Origin: Pinus tabuliformis
Taxonomy: Eukaryota > Streptophyta > Pinopsida > Pinales > Pinaceae
Reading direction: 5' to 3'
Length of the DNA: 64,000 nt
Assembly: GCA_031772625.1 (NCBI GenBank)
Contig: CM062816.1
Location: forward strand, 1,669,709,058 to 1,669,773,057
The notes beneath the pieces were generated by a model that saw only the letters and a list, made by a program, of their open reading frames with translations, did not search any database and had not been told where the DNA came from. Both the position numbers and the translations under genes were made by a program. Shown here in pieces: positions 1 through 9,295 of this stretch; position 1 is the first letter of the stretch; the number at the start of each line of letters is the position of its first letter.

Positions 1-2
1 CC

Positions 3-317
3 CCTCCTTTGGTCCAAGCTAGTGTCCTCGAAACCTCTCTTCCGCTGCTTACCCCCTCCCATCTTCCCCTTGATCCTCCTCCTATTAGACATACCAGGAG
101 TTCCTCAAAAGAGCATGGAGCAACTAGTGACTCTAAAAAAAAACATGGGCCAGGTAGGAAGTCTGTTAAGCAACAAAGAGATTAGAATGCTCAGAAAGAT
201 ATAGCCATGGGCACTCAGAATCCTATAGAATCCTACATTCTAGAGCAATATGATAAAGAAGCAATCCACAAGGACCAAGGGGGGCAAGCACCTCTCCGTA
301 CCCCTCATACCCAATGA
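3..317 (+). pseudogene. LINE ORF1, C-terminal tail
   Basis: An open frame enters from the window edge and ends at TGA 315-317, with one internal TAG at 183-185. The peptide is rich in Pro, Ser and Lys, with a basic stretch KKKHGPGRKSVKQQRD before the stop. That suits the basic tail of a LINE ORF1 RNA-binding protein, but no zinc knuckle or RRM is visible in this part. Its TGA overlaps the ORF2 ATG as ATGA (314-317). The assignment rests mainly on position upstream of the endonuclease ORF. Confidence 0.6.
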
Positions 318-2066
318 TGAAATTTCTATCTTGGAATTGTAGGGGACTAGGGCACCCCTCCAAAATAGTTGCCTTAAAAGATCTTATTAATGGTGAGAAA
401 CCAGAAATCCTTTTGTTACAAGAAACAAAACAGGGTCAACAAGAAATGATTCGAATCATTGATCAGTAGAAGCAGTATAATGGCAGCATTAGTGAATCAA
501 GGGGTGCCTCTGGAGGAATTGCAACTCTCTGGAACCACAGCATCTGGAATCATATAACTGATACAGTTAGCTAGCATTGGATAAAAACAGTTCTAAAAAA
601 CAAAACAGATAGACAAATTATAGTCATCTATAATATCTATGTTCCTAATCACTACAGAGACAAGGAGCATTGTTGGGATTATTTCAAGGCCAACATAGAT
701 GAAGAAGAAAGTAATAATATTATTTTTTGGGGAGGCCTCAGCCTTATACTTCATTCCAATGAGAAAATAGGAGGTAGTTTCACCCCTGATCCTTACAGAA
801 TTTAGTTAGAAAACATCATGCAGGATCATGATCTCATCGATGTTGCTCCAAAAAATCAAAGGTACACTGGGAGCAATCGCAGGTTGGGTAAAGGTAACAT
901 TATGGAAAGGCTTGATAGAATCTTAGTGAATGTCATGTTTCTCTCCTCCTTCTCTGCTGGTTATGCCTCCATCCTTCCTTTCTTAGCCTCTGATCATTAT
1001 CCTATAACTCTTACTCTGGAAACCCACTGTCCTCTTGGACCCATTCCCTTTAAATATAGTTCTCTGTGGAACTGCATTCCAGTTGTCAAAGAGATCATTC
1101 AAAACACTTGGTGCCAACACGTTGAAGGGTCCCCTGGTTACATATGGGAAACCAAGCTAAAAAAGACCAAACAGGTTTTAAAGGATTGGGAAAGAAATTG
1201 CTATAAGGAACCCAAGAAGACAAAAAAAGAGATAAAGAGCAAACTGGATTATATCCATAGCATAACAGAGGAACATGGTCTCTCAAAGGGAAACAAAGAC
1301 CAGGAGAGTGATCTTTATTCACAACTGTGTCATTCAAATAGAGAGGAGGAACATAAATGGAGGATAAAATCGAGGCAGCTCTGGCTGCAAGGGGGAGATA
1401 AGAACTCTGCTTTCTTTCATAAGCAGGATATTGTCCGAAAAGTAAGGAACAATGTAAATTCTATTTTGGATGCAGATGGAAATCGTCAAAACACCCAAGG
1501 TGCTATTAGAAAGGCAGCCACAGACCACTACAGAGCTCTCTTAACTGAAACACGAGAGGAGGAAGATTATACAGATCTGTTGCAATATCTTCCCAACGAG
1601 ATCAGCAAGGAAACGAATGACAATTTGAACAAGGAGATTGACGAGGAAGAAATAAGAAGAACTATTTGGACCCTCCAAACTAACAAATCTCTAGGCCTAG
1701 ATGGTTTCCCCATCTACTTATGCCGAGCTTATTTGGGAATAATAAAAAAATATCTAATCAAAATGATCAAATGGGCCCAACGAAAGGGAAAAATTGGAGG
1801 CTTCACCAATGCCACCCACCTTGCCCTCATTCCCAAAGAAAATCAACCCCCCTCCTTTGCTCAATTTCGACCCATCTCTCTTTGCAACTCCTCTTACAAA
1901 ATCCTTACTAAAATCCTTGCTTCTCGCCTCAAACCCCTCCTCCCTTCCCTCATTTCTGAAAATCAAGGAGGCTTCTTGGCCAATAGACAAACCTCTGATT
2001 CTATCCTCCTTGTCTAATAAGCTATCCATTCTAGCCAATCAGAAAAGAGAAAGGGTGCATTCTTAA
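314..2066 (+). pseudogene. LINE ORF2 part 1: endonuclease and N-terminal reverse transcriptase
   Basis: ORF2 probably starts at ATG 314 (or 317), giving SWNCRGLG at its start, typical of plant LINE endonucleases. The catalytic-Glu motif LLLQETK, RLDRILVN and SDHYPI follow in order. The usual GDFN motif reads GGLS near 731-742, so the nuclease would be inactive. RT opens with ALIPKENQPPSFAQFRPISL and ENQGGFLANRQ near 1830-1990. TAG stops lie at 467, 572 and 803, and a TAA TAA pair at 2015-2020. Between about 2021 and 2066 the frame shifts, and RT continues in the next frame. In life the protein would nick target DNA and prime reverse transcription there. Confidence 0.9.
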
Positions 2067-3087
2067 ATTGGACCTTGCCAATGCCTTTGACAGAGTAAGG
2101 CACTCTTTCCTCATTGTTGTACTAAAGAAAATGGGGTTTGATGTGCCTTTTTTAAACCTCGTTAAAGCATGCATTTCTGGCCCCTGGATCTCTCCTCTTG
2201 TTAATGGCAGACCTGGAATGTATTTCCAATCTTCTAGAGGTCTAAGACAAGGGTGCCCTCTCTCTCCTTGCCTTTTCATTTTGATGTTTGAATCCTTCAA
2301 CAAAGCTTTGGACTTCAATAGGAGGGTTGGCCTCATCACAGGCATCAAATATGGGAATGGGGTGAATAATATAAATCACCCTCAATTTGTTGATGATACT
2401 TTTCTAATTGGAGGAGCTTCCAATATAATAGTCCGGCGCTTCAAAGATCTTCTAGACAAATATATGCGATACTCTAGAGGAATGGTTAACCAGTTGAAAA
2501 GATGCATTTATGGATGGAATAATTCAGCTCAAGTCCTTCACAATATCACCAATACATTCAGAGTTTCTTGCAATTATGTTTGGAAGCACTTCACTTATCT
2601 GGGCATGCCAGTGAGTGTTGGTCCTTTAAAGGTAGAAGTATGGGATACTATAATAGACAAAATGAAAAGGAAAGTGCAGCAATGGGGCTCCATTTGGCTC
2701 AATCCAGCAGGTTGCCTTGTTCTCATAAAATCAGGTATTTCCTCTCTGCCCTTATACCAATTCACCCTCCTCCAAGCTCCTGCCTCCTTTCATCATAAAA
2801 TGGAAATCATTCTCCGCCAATTTCTTTGGCAAGGAGGGAAAAATGAAAAAAAGAAGTTCAATCTTGTTAGCTAGAAGCAGGTCATTCAAACCCAAGATCA
2901 AGAAGGCCTCAAAATCAGATCTCCCAAGTTCCTTAACCTAGAATTTGGTGGCAAGACCGCTTGGAGACTAATCACCGACCTTTCTGCTTGGTGGAAAAGG
3001 GCATTGGAAGCTAAATACTTAAATTTCCCAAGGTAGCACCTCCTTGACTATGACATTCCTAACAGAGACTGCTCCAAGATTTGGAAA
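2061..3087 (+). pseudogene. LINE ORF2 part 2: reverse transcriptase core
   Basis: The RT palm motifs are clear: LDLANAFDRVRH (motif A, 2068 on), GLRQGCPLSP (motif B, about 2242-2271) and FVDD (motif C, 2386-2397, usually FADD; both Asp kept). The thumb region has FTYLGMPVS. The frame is interrupted by TAG at 2872-2874, in a sequence context that suggests an original Trp, and by TAG at 3034-3036; it is otherwise continuous with the RNase H part downstream. The family copies LINE RNA into DNA at the target. No single residue change in the palm explains inactivity, but the stops do. Confidence 0.92.
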
Positions 3088-4587
3088 TTGTGCAAGAAAG
3101 CAGTCCCCTTTATGGCTCAAAACATATCAAAAGTTCCCAATGGAGGCGCTAATATTAAAATTGGAGCTGATAAAATAATGGGACAACAACCTATCAACAG
3201 CCATGCTGGAGCTTATCAAATCCTCTCCTTCTTTGACAACGTAGGCATTCAGCACTTGGATCAGATTTCCCAGTGGGATCCTCAATCCCATTTATGGACG
3301 GGTTGGACTTTTTTGGCCATTCCCATAGATCTCAAGGCAAGTTTCACTGTTCTCCAAACCCATCTTCATAGCATAGCTCCTATAAAAAAAAATGGTTTAG
3401 ATGGCTTCCGTTGGGATCCATCTGGATCCAATTACACTATTCAAGCTGCCCACCAGCACATTTGCAACAGTAATCATCCCACGCCCATTTGGACTCATTG
3501 GAAAACTAGCTGGAAGTCTGAGGCCCTTCCTAAAATTAAATTCTTCCTTTGGACTCTCCTTAAAGGGAAAATCCTCACCTCTGAAAATTTGCAAAAACGA
3601 GGAATTAGTGGCCCTTCCTGTTGCCCAAAATGTCAAGCTGATGAAGAAACCATACAGCATCTCTTCATTGCCTACCCCTTTGCAACCACCTGCTGGAGAG
3701 AAATATCCTTCACCGACCATATTCCTTGGAACTCTCAGAATTCCATAGGAGAAGTTATGAATCTCTGGAAGAAGAATTATCCGTGGCAGCATAAGAAGAA
3801 TAATATAGTTAAAAGTTTCTGGGACACTCTTCCCTATTCTCTCTTATGGAACATTTGGTTGGCAAGAAACTGCAGGGTCTTCAAAGACAAGGAAACGATC
3901 ATAAGAAAGCTCTGCAACAAGGCAAGGAGCCTCACCTTAGAAACCATCTCTGCCAAAAATCAAAGGAATATTGATATCACTGGCCTCTGTGCCGAAGAGT
4001 GGAACTTCATTGGTTATTTGCTGGAAAAAAACAACAGTAACCAAGATGGGAATATCACCAAAAACCTGCTCAACAACTCTAGCCATAAATGGAAAATAAG
4101 ATTAAAAGAAGAAGAGTTCTCAACTTGGCTCAGAAATTGCAACATCTATTATCTCTTCTTTGATGGTGCTTCCAAATCTAACCCTGGAATTGTAGAGGCA
4201 GGAGGATTCATATTCAACGCCAATGGGGAATGCATTGTTACCTATGAATGGGGGCTTGGCCCCATCTCCAATAATAGGGATGAAGCTCTTACTCTATATC
4301 AAGGGCTTGTCCAGCTCCATAAAATTGGTATGGATATAGCAATGATATTTGGTGACCCAGCTGTAGTCATCAGTTTAATGGTTCATAATAGAAAGTCTCC
4401 CAATGTTCTTCTTCAACAAACCATTAGTCGTTGTCAAATTCTCGATCAATTAATGATAGATCTGCGCTTTTTTCACATCCTTTGCACCCTCAATAAGGAG
4501 GCCAACTCCTATGCAAACATAGCCTACGGCAGACCCTTGGGTAATCTTCTTTTCAACACAGTTGAAGCTCAGCAACCTCTCCCATGA
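3088..4587 (+). pseudogene. LINE ORF2 part 3: zinc-binding domain and RNase H
   Basis: This is the 3' part of ORF2, open for 499 codons in the same frame as the RT core. Residues about 110-205 match the plant zf-RVT pattern: WKSEALPKIKFFLWTLLKGK, then CCPKC and an ETIQHLF segment. Residues about 350-480 are an RNase H of the RVT_3 type: FFDGASKSNPG (first Asp), NNRDEAL (Glu) and FGDPAVVI (second Asp), so the acidic residues remain. The TGA stop at 4585-4587 overlaps the next ATG as ATGA. RNase H here would remove the RNA template. The long open frame suggests a less decayed 3' half. Confidence 0.9.
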
Positions 4588-5522
4588 CCAAAATCATCTA
4601 TTGTCACAATCCGACCTGCAGTAAATCTAGTGACTCTAACAACTGTGCCTTCTCAAGAATTTTTTAGATCCTCACCTCTGCCAAAATTTGTCTTGATATT
4701 CAGAAACATCTTGAATATCCCATCAAATCGCTAGCAATGATCTGCTCAACCGACTTCCATCTTGTCACCCATCCCTCCCTGTCATGTCCTTCCCACTCCT
4801 GTGATTTCCCTTGTCTCCCTTCCTTTGTTTCTCCTTACATCCCCTCGCCTGGCACTTTGTTAGTCCCTTCCTTCTTATACGCCCCTCCCTCCTTTCATTC
4901 TCGCATCTTTTCTTCTTCTCATTTTGAGATCGAACCTATCATTCCTCTTTCTTGCTCTGGGTCACCCTTCCTGAATCTGCCTACTCTGCCTTCTTGCTCT
5001 AAGTTTTATTCTCTTGCTGAGTCTGTTGATTGTTCTCAATGCTTTTTTGATCCACCCCTCCTGTCTCCGCTTTCCCCTCTCTACTTCGTGGATTTAGAAG
5101 CTCCCACTCTGAGCACCCAAGTGAAGTAGCTTTAGCACCTATCCGCTTCCCTGTCTTCTCAGCGCTCCAAGCATCAAATCCAGTCTACAGCAATGGCACG
5201 AAGTGAAGATTGTCTCCACTGCGCCAACCTTCAGGCTGAGTTGGAGCAAATTCGTGCCCATTAGAAGATCCTGGATGCCAAGATCAACAATCATGCCCAG
5301 CTCACTAGTGACAAGTATGAAGCTAATCTCAACCTGTTCCTTCACAGAACCTCTTTGCTCCAAGAGAAATTCAACAACCTCTCCAACAAATGCAGTCATG
5401 CACAAGAATCCATTGAAATCCTAAAGTTTATGATGGAAAATATGAACGTTGTCAATACCAGCTCATCAAGCATCAAGAATGCTGATGTTGATATCAAGCC
5501 CAAAGAATCTACAGCTCGCTAG
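4584..5522 (+). pseudogene. LINE third ORF (ORF3), unknown product
   Basis: A 313-codon frame begins at ATG 4584, overlapping the ORF2 stop as ATGA, and ends at TAG 5520-5522. Four internal stops, all TAG, lie at 4665, 5127, 5133 and 5262; no frameshift is needed. The first two thirds are rich in Ser, Pro, Cys and Phe. The last third, from MARSEDCLHCANLQAELEQI at 5193, is heptad-like and hydrophilic and looks able to form a coiled coil; it starts with a CxxC pair. I do not recognise a family. Most plant LINEs end with ORF2, so either a 3' ORF was gained or the frame survives by chance. Frame continuity over 939 nt with TAG-only stops favours a decayed real ORF. Confidence 0.6.
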
Positions 5523-5772
5523 ATCAGCCATATTAACATAGACTGAGCATGCCTTGTAAATTTTATTTCATGTTGTTTCAGTTCATTAGAATCTACACTT
5601 GTCTAGGTTTTTTAGAAGTCAAAAATTGCAGGAACAAAGAGGAACTTTGTCTTTCCCGCAGCATTTCCTCTCTTTGCTTCCCTGGCATAACACTTTGTAA
5701 CACAGGAGTTCAGCCTCCTCAACCTTTTTTTGGAATATAAAACAGCACCCGATTATGTTAAAGAAAAAAAAA
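5523..5772 (+). other. LINE 3' untranslated region and A-rich tail
   Basis: This is non-coding sequence after ORF3. It ends with the stretch TTAAAGAAAAAAAAAA at about 5758-5773, the expected A-rich LINE tail. No clear AATAAA was seen, though TGGAATATAAAACAGC at 5729-5745 is AATAAA-like. Confidence 0.7.
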
Positions 5773-6360
5773 ATCAACATGGCATCATAGCTTTTATAAT
5801 GTTTATGTGCACCATTTTTACTTTTACTCCTGCCTAAATTTATGCAAAGAACTGCATAAATTATGGTGGACAGTGATCGCTGGTAAATATGTTTAATTAC
5901 TGAAATATAAATAATTTACTACATATTTACTTTCAACTTCTACCTAATTTTATGCAAGAATCACATAAATTATGGAGGAATAATTTAACAAAGTCAAGCA
6001 CTATGTAGATGGATCATAACCTAATTCCGATGAAATAAAATACAAATTTTAACATGAGGAGAGAATAACTCATATCACCAATGAGTAAATGGTTGGAGAA
6101 TATGTGGGTTGAATAATGACATAGATCCACTAGTGTTCATAAGAAATTACCCTGGGAGATTTAAAGGGATTCGAATCTCAGAGGATTCTCCCAGGATCAA
6201 TCATAAACTCAACAAGAGTGATTTGTGTTCGAGAGGGAGAAATTGTACAAACATCTAGAACTATGCCATATGATTGAAAGAGCTTCTAGTTCAGAGGGAG
6301 CAAAAATTAAGGTAGAGTATAAGGATGCAACCTACTGAAGATCCAAAGGGTCTCTCATGA
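5773..6360. other. Spacer between LINE tail and Copia A coding remnants
   Basis: No gene is recognisable. Two imperfect units are related by the phrase CCTAA(A/T)TTTATGCA followed by CATAAATTATGG (near 5834 and 5942). The right part, from about 6090, may be badly decayed Copia sequence belonging to element A, but no domain can be read. Confidence 0.5.
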
Positions 6361-7380
6361 TGATGAGGAGCATAAGGCTCCCAATGATGTGAATTCATGC
6401 CCTTTTGTACCTATGGAACATTGTTTAGATCATCAAGAAGAGCCAGAAGGGCCCATTGAGCCAATGGACTCACTTAGGGTCATTGTTCCAAAATCCAAGA
6501 AGAGGTTGACATGGCTTCAAAGTACATTGTAGGATGCAAAGGGGAATGCAGCTCCTCGTGGCACTTTCAAGGAAAATAAACATCCTAAGAAGTACTCAAG
6601 ATATGTAGCATTGATGAGTCACATCATTGATTCTAAGCCATCCAACTATAAGGAGGCAGTAGGCCGACAAGTTTGGAAGGATGATGTGATGGAGGAATAT
6701 CATTCCATCACGAAGAATGATGTGTGGGAAATTGTGTTGAAACCTGAGGGGAAATCAGTGGCGACTTCCAAGTGGATTTACAAGATCAATCATGCGGTAG
6801 AAGGCAGCATAGGTAATTACAAAGTGAGATTCATGGCAAGAGGGTTGTCCCATAAAGAGAAGAGGACTATGAAGAGAGATTTACTCCATCTTCCATATAC
6901 ACTTATACACTTATATTAGAACTATTATTTCCATTGCTTCTATTATGGGTTGGAAATTGCATTAGATGGATGTGAAAATCGCTTTCCTCAATGGAGTGAT
7001 TGAGGAAGAAGTGTACATAGAGCAAACTCATTGCTTTGAGGTAAATCATAAGGAGTTTCATGAATGCAGATTGAAGAAGGATTTGTACGAAATAAAGAAA
7101 TCACCTCGGGCTTGGTATTCTCGAATTAATGGATACATGATGAGTCTTGGTTTCACCAAGAGTGATGTTGATCACAATATTTACTACAAGGTAGTTAAAA
7201 GTGAGTCTGTGATCTTGCTATTATATGTTGATTACTTGTTTCTTATGGGAGTAAAAGGACTTTCCCACGTGACGAATAGAGCAACAGTGGCAAGAGGATT
7301 TGCTTCCCTTATAAAGGAATTAGTCAAGATTACCACAAGAAGCTCTGCTTCAATGTCAAAGGGATTTGACATCTGAGTTC
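6361..7380 (+). pseudogene. Copia element A: pol fragment (integrase tail and reverse transcriptase)
   Basis: The reading starts with an acidic linker such as EEPEGPIEPMD near 6440, then the Copia RT landmarks: VWKDDVMEEYHSITKNDVWE, TSKWIYKI, MDVKIAFLNGVIEEEVYIEQ (6966 on) and SPRAWYSRI. The catalytic box reads YVDY instead of YVDD near 7226-7237, so polymerase activity is lost. The frame breaks near 6870-6965, and the sequence between RT and the following 489-bp repeat is scrambled. Gag, protease and most integrase of this element are absent. Continuation is found in the repeat and again at 21.2-22.06 kb, on the far side of the B/C insertion. Confidence 0.88.
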
Positions 7381-7869
7381 GAGATGAAGGATCTAGGTTA
7401 GAATCATTACTTCCCTAGTCAAGGGAAGTATACTATTACTACCTCTCAGAGATTTGGGATGATGGACTACAATTCCATGGCCATTCCCATGGTGACCAAT
7501 CTGAAGGAGTTGAGAGGCTCTGAGTCAAATTTGGTGGATCCCTCTATGTATTGATAGTTGATTATATCCTTGATGTATCTAGTTAATAACAGACCTGATA
7601 TTCGCTTTGCAGAGAACACTTTGAGCTAGTTCATGGTGGAACCTACACATGTACATTGAATTGTGTCAAAGCATGTGTTGAGATATTTTTGTGGTACGTT
7701 TAATTATGGATTGATATATGTCACAAATGATGAACTATGGTTACAGGGATACATAGATTTTGATTGGTTAGGAAGTGCCAAAGACCAGAAGAACACATCA
7801 GGATGTTTCTTCAGTTTGGGTTCTGCTATGATATCTTAGATGAGCAACAAGCATACATCTACTGCTCTC
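7381..7869 (+). repeat. 489-bp direct repeat, left copy (Copia A pol sequence)
   Basis: This segment encodes the RT C-terminus and the start of the RNase H of Copia A (RFGMMDYN, a broken RPDIRF, NTLS-stop-FMVEPTH, DWLGSAKDQKNTSGCFFSLGSA). It recurs at 21210-21698 with the same length and about seven substitutions by eye. Between the copies lie 13.34 kb holding elements B and C. The right edge at 7869 joins the interior of a B LTR repeat unit through a short CTC overlap. The repeat is far longer than the 5-bp duplication of Copia integration. Confidence 0.93.
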
Positions 7870-8380
7870 CTCTTTGGAACTACGTTGTAGGTTCATCTGA
7901 ACCTCCTTTGAAAGCCGCAACTTTTGGTGGTGGAATGAAGTCAATCCGACGAACAGTTTGCAAGATATCGACTGCCCTAGTTTGAAGCCAGAAACTGCTG
8001 AAACTGAAGCTGCAACTGCAGAAGTAAAGATTGACTTGCGTGGCCTAGAAGATCTCCTCTTTGGAACTGCATTGTAGGTTTATCTGAACCTCCTTTGAAA
8101 GCCGCAACTTTTCGTGGTGGAATGAAGTCAATCCGACGAACGGTTTGCAAGATATCGACTGCCCTAGTTTGAAGCCGGAAACTGCTGAAACTAAAGTTGC
8201 AACTGCAGAAGTAAAGATTGACTTGCGTGGCCTAGAAGATCTCCTCATTTGAACTACGTTGTAGGTTCATCTGAACCTCCTCTGGAAGCTGAAACTTTTG
8301 GTGGTGGAATGAAGTCAATCCGACTGTCGGTCTGTGAGATATGGTCTGCCCTAGTTTGATAATGAAGCCGCTAATGCTGA
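7870..8380 (+). repeat. 187-bp tandem repeat in the left LTR of B
   Basis: Units anchor at CTCCTC(T/A)T at 7867, 8054 and 8241, giving an exact 187-bp period. Two near-identical full units are followed by a diverged partial one. The same array is in the 3' LTR of B (13607, 13794, 13981), with the same period and the same diverged third unit, so the array was part of the LTR before the last transposition. Short open frames inside it on the minus strand are repeat artefacts. Confidence 0.92.
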
Positions 8381-8386
8381 TGCCCT

Positions 8387-8502
8387 AGTTATGGTATGTT
8401 CTATGCTTATAACAGTTTACTTCTTTTTCTTATTATATTCCACCGATTAGCAATCACATGTACATAAAGTAAATTGTTATAAGCATAGAACATACCATAA
8501 CT
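8387..8502. repeat. Long inverted repeat at the 3' end of the B LTR
   Basis: The left arm 8387-8420 and right arm 8469-8502 are reverse complements over about 34 bp with one mismatch (core GGTATGTTCTATGC against GCATAGAACATACC). The loop is about 48 bp. The right arm ends five bases before the LTR terminus at 8507. Related but less perfect arms lie at the same place in the C LTRs (about 14133-14215 and 19190-19275). Confidence 0.85.
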
Positions 8503-8507
8503 TAACA

Positions 8508-8519
8508 TGGTATCGGAGC
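8508..8519 (+). promoter_or_regulatory. Primer-binding site of B
   Basis: TGGTATCGGAGC directly follows the LTR end TTAACA. It differs by one base from TGGTATCAGAGC, the complement of the plant initiator tRNA-Met 3' end, the usual Copia primer. Confidence 0.85.
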
Positions 8520-8596
8520 TGAGGTGAAGAAAAAACCCGAGCAAGAGCAAGAGCAATCATTGAAGAGAAGATTGGCAAGGCTATCCTAAAAGAACT

Positions 8597-9295
8597 ATGG
8601 GGTCCTCAACACTCTTTTCTGCCGAAGACAAGCTCCGTGAGAAAGCTGACTATCACGGATGGAAGATGTCTATCAATCTAACCCTTGAAGATCAAGGAGT
8701 GCTGGACCATGTAAGAGGCAATATTGTTGAGCCTTCATCAAATGCATCTGCTGCTGCCTGGAACAAATGGAAAAATGGAGAAGTCAAAACAAAGAAGATC
8801 ATCCGGGACTCTATCGACAAGCACTTCGTGGCCTACATCTCTGATCTAGACACCTCCAAGGAAATCTATGACAGACTGGTAAGTTTATTTAAAGTTAATG
8901 ATGCAAATCAAGTTTTGTTTCTTAGAAATAAGCTGAGGGAAATCAAGAAGGGTAAAGATGAAAGTTTGCAAGCATACTTCTTAAGAATCACCAAGATCAA
9001 GAACGATCTCCTATCTATTGGGGAAACTATTACTGACAGAGAAATGGCACTCACAACTCTTGGAGGATTGCCATTTGAATGGTATGTGTTCAGGACTACT
9101 CTTTTAAACTATAATGTAATTCCTGGTTTCGAGGAATTAATGGCTAGATGCATTCAAGAAGAAACAAGGGAAGAAGTGCAAGAAATGCCCATGCCTAAAG
9201 GTCCTCCTGCTACCTTTTCTTCTCATGCAAAGAAAAGAAATAATTCTGGGACTAAATCAAAAGGAAAGGCTGGACCTAAGGCTAGAAGAAAATGA
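8597..9295 (+). CDS. gag: Copia B gag polyprotein
   Basis: An open frame of 232 codons starts at ATG 8597, 78 bp after the primer-binding site. It has the Copia gag pattern: YHGWKMSINLTLED near residue 19, then EIYDRLVSLFK, a RNKLREIKKGKDESLQAYF segment, and a GLPFEWYVFRTTLL motif near residue 152. The C-terminus is basic (KKRNNSGTKSKGKAGPKARRK shortened by a stop). The nucleocapsid zinc knuckle begins just after the stop in another frame (CYICDKASHYV, about 9300-9330) and is damaged. Gag would package element RNA in cytoplasmic particles. The frame is intact although the rest of the element is broken. Confidence 0.88.
   Translation: MGSSTLFSAEDKLREKADYHGWKMSINLTLEDQGVLDHVRGNIVEPSSNASAAAWNKWKNGEVKTKKIIRDSIDKHFVAYISDLDTSKEIYDRLVSLFKVNDANQVLFLRNKLREIKKGKDESLQAYFLRITKIKNDLLSIGETITDREMALTTLGGLPFEWYVFRTTLLNYNVIPGFEELMARCIQEETREEVQEMPMPKGPPATFSSHAKKRNNSGTKSKGKAGPKARRK

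Larger units (their letters stand above)
1..5772 (+). mobile_element. LINE (non-LTR retrotransposon), 5'-truncated by the window edge
   Basis: The order of coding parts is an ORF1 C-terminal tail, an ORF2 with apurinic-type endonuclease, reverse transcriptase, zf-RVT-like domain and RNase H, then a third ORF, a 3' untranslated region and an A-rich tail at 5761-5772. This order up to RNase H is that of plant L1-type LINEs carrying an RNase H. The copy is dead: one frameshift near 2040-2066 and many in-frame stops, ten of them TAG. The 5' end lies outside the window, so no target-site duplication can be read. The element abuts decayed Copia sequence (element A) on its right and may have inserted into it. 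Confidence 0.93.

Noticed and set aside
1095-2348. Minus-strand open frames opposite the LINE RT
   Set aside because: Shadows of the plus-strand ORF2 reading frame.
183-5264. Amber (TAG) recoding in the LINE
   Set aside because: TAG-only stops are more simply explained by deamination at CHG sites; no suppressor signal was seen.
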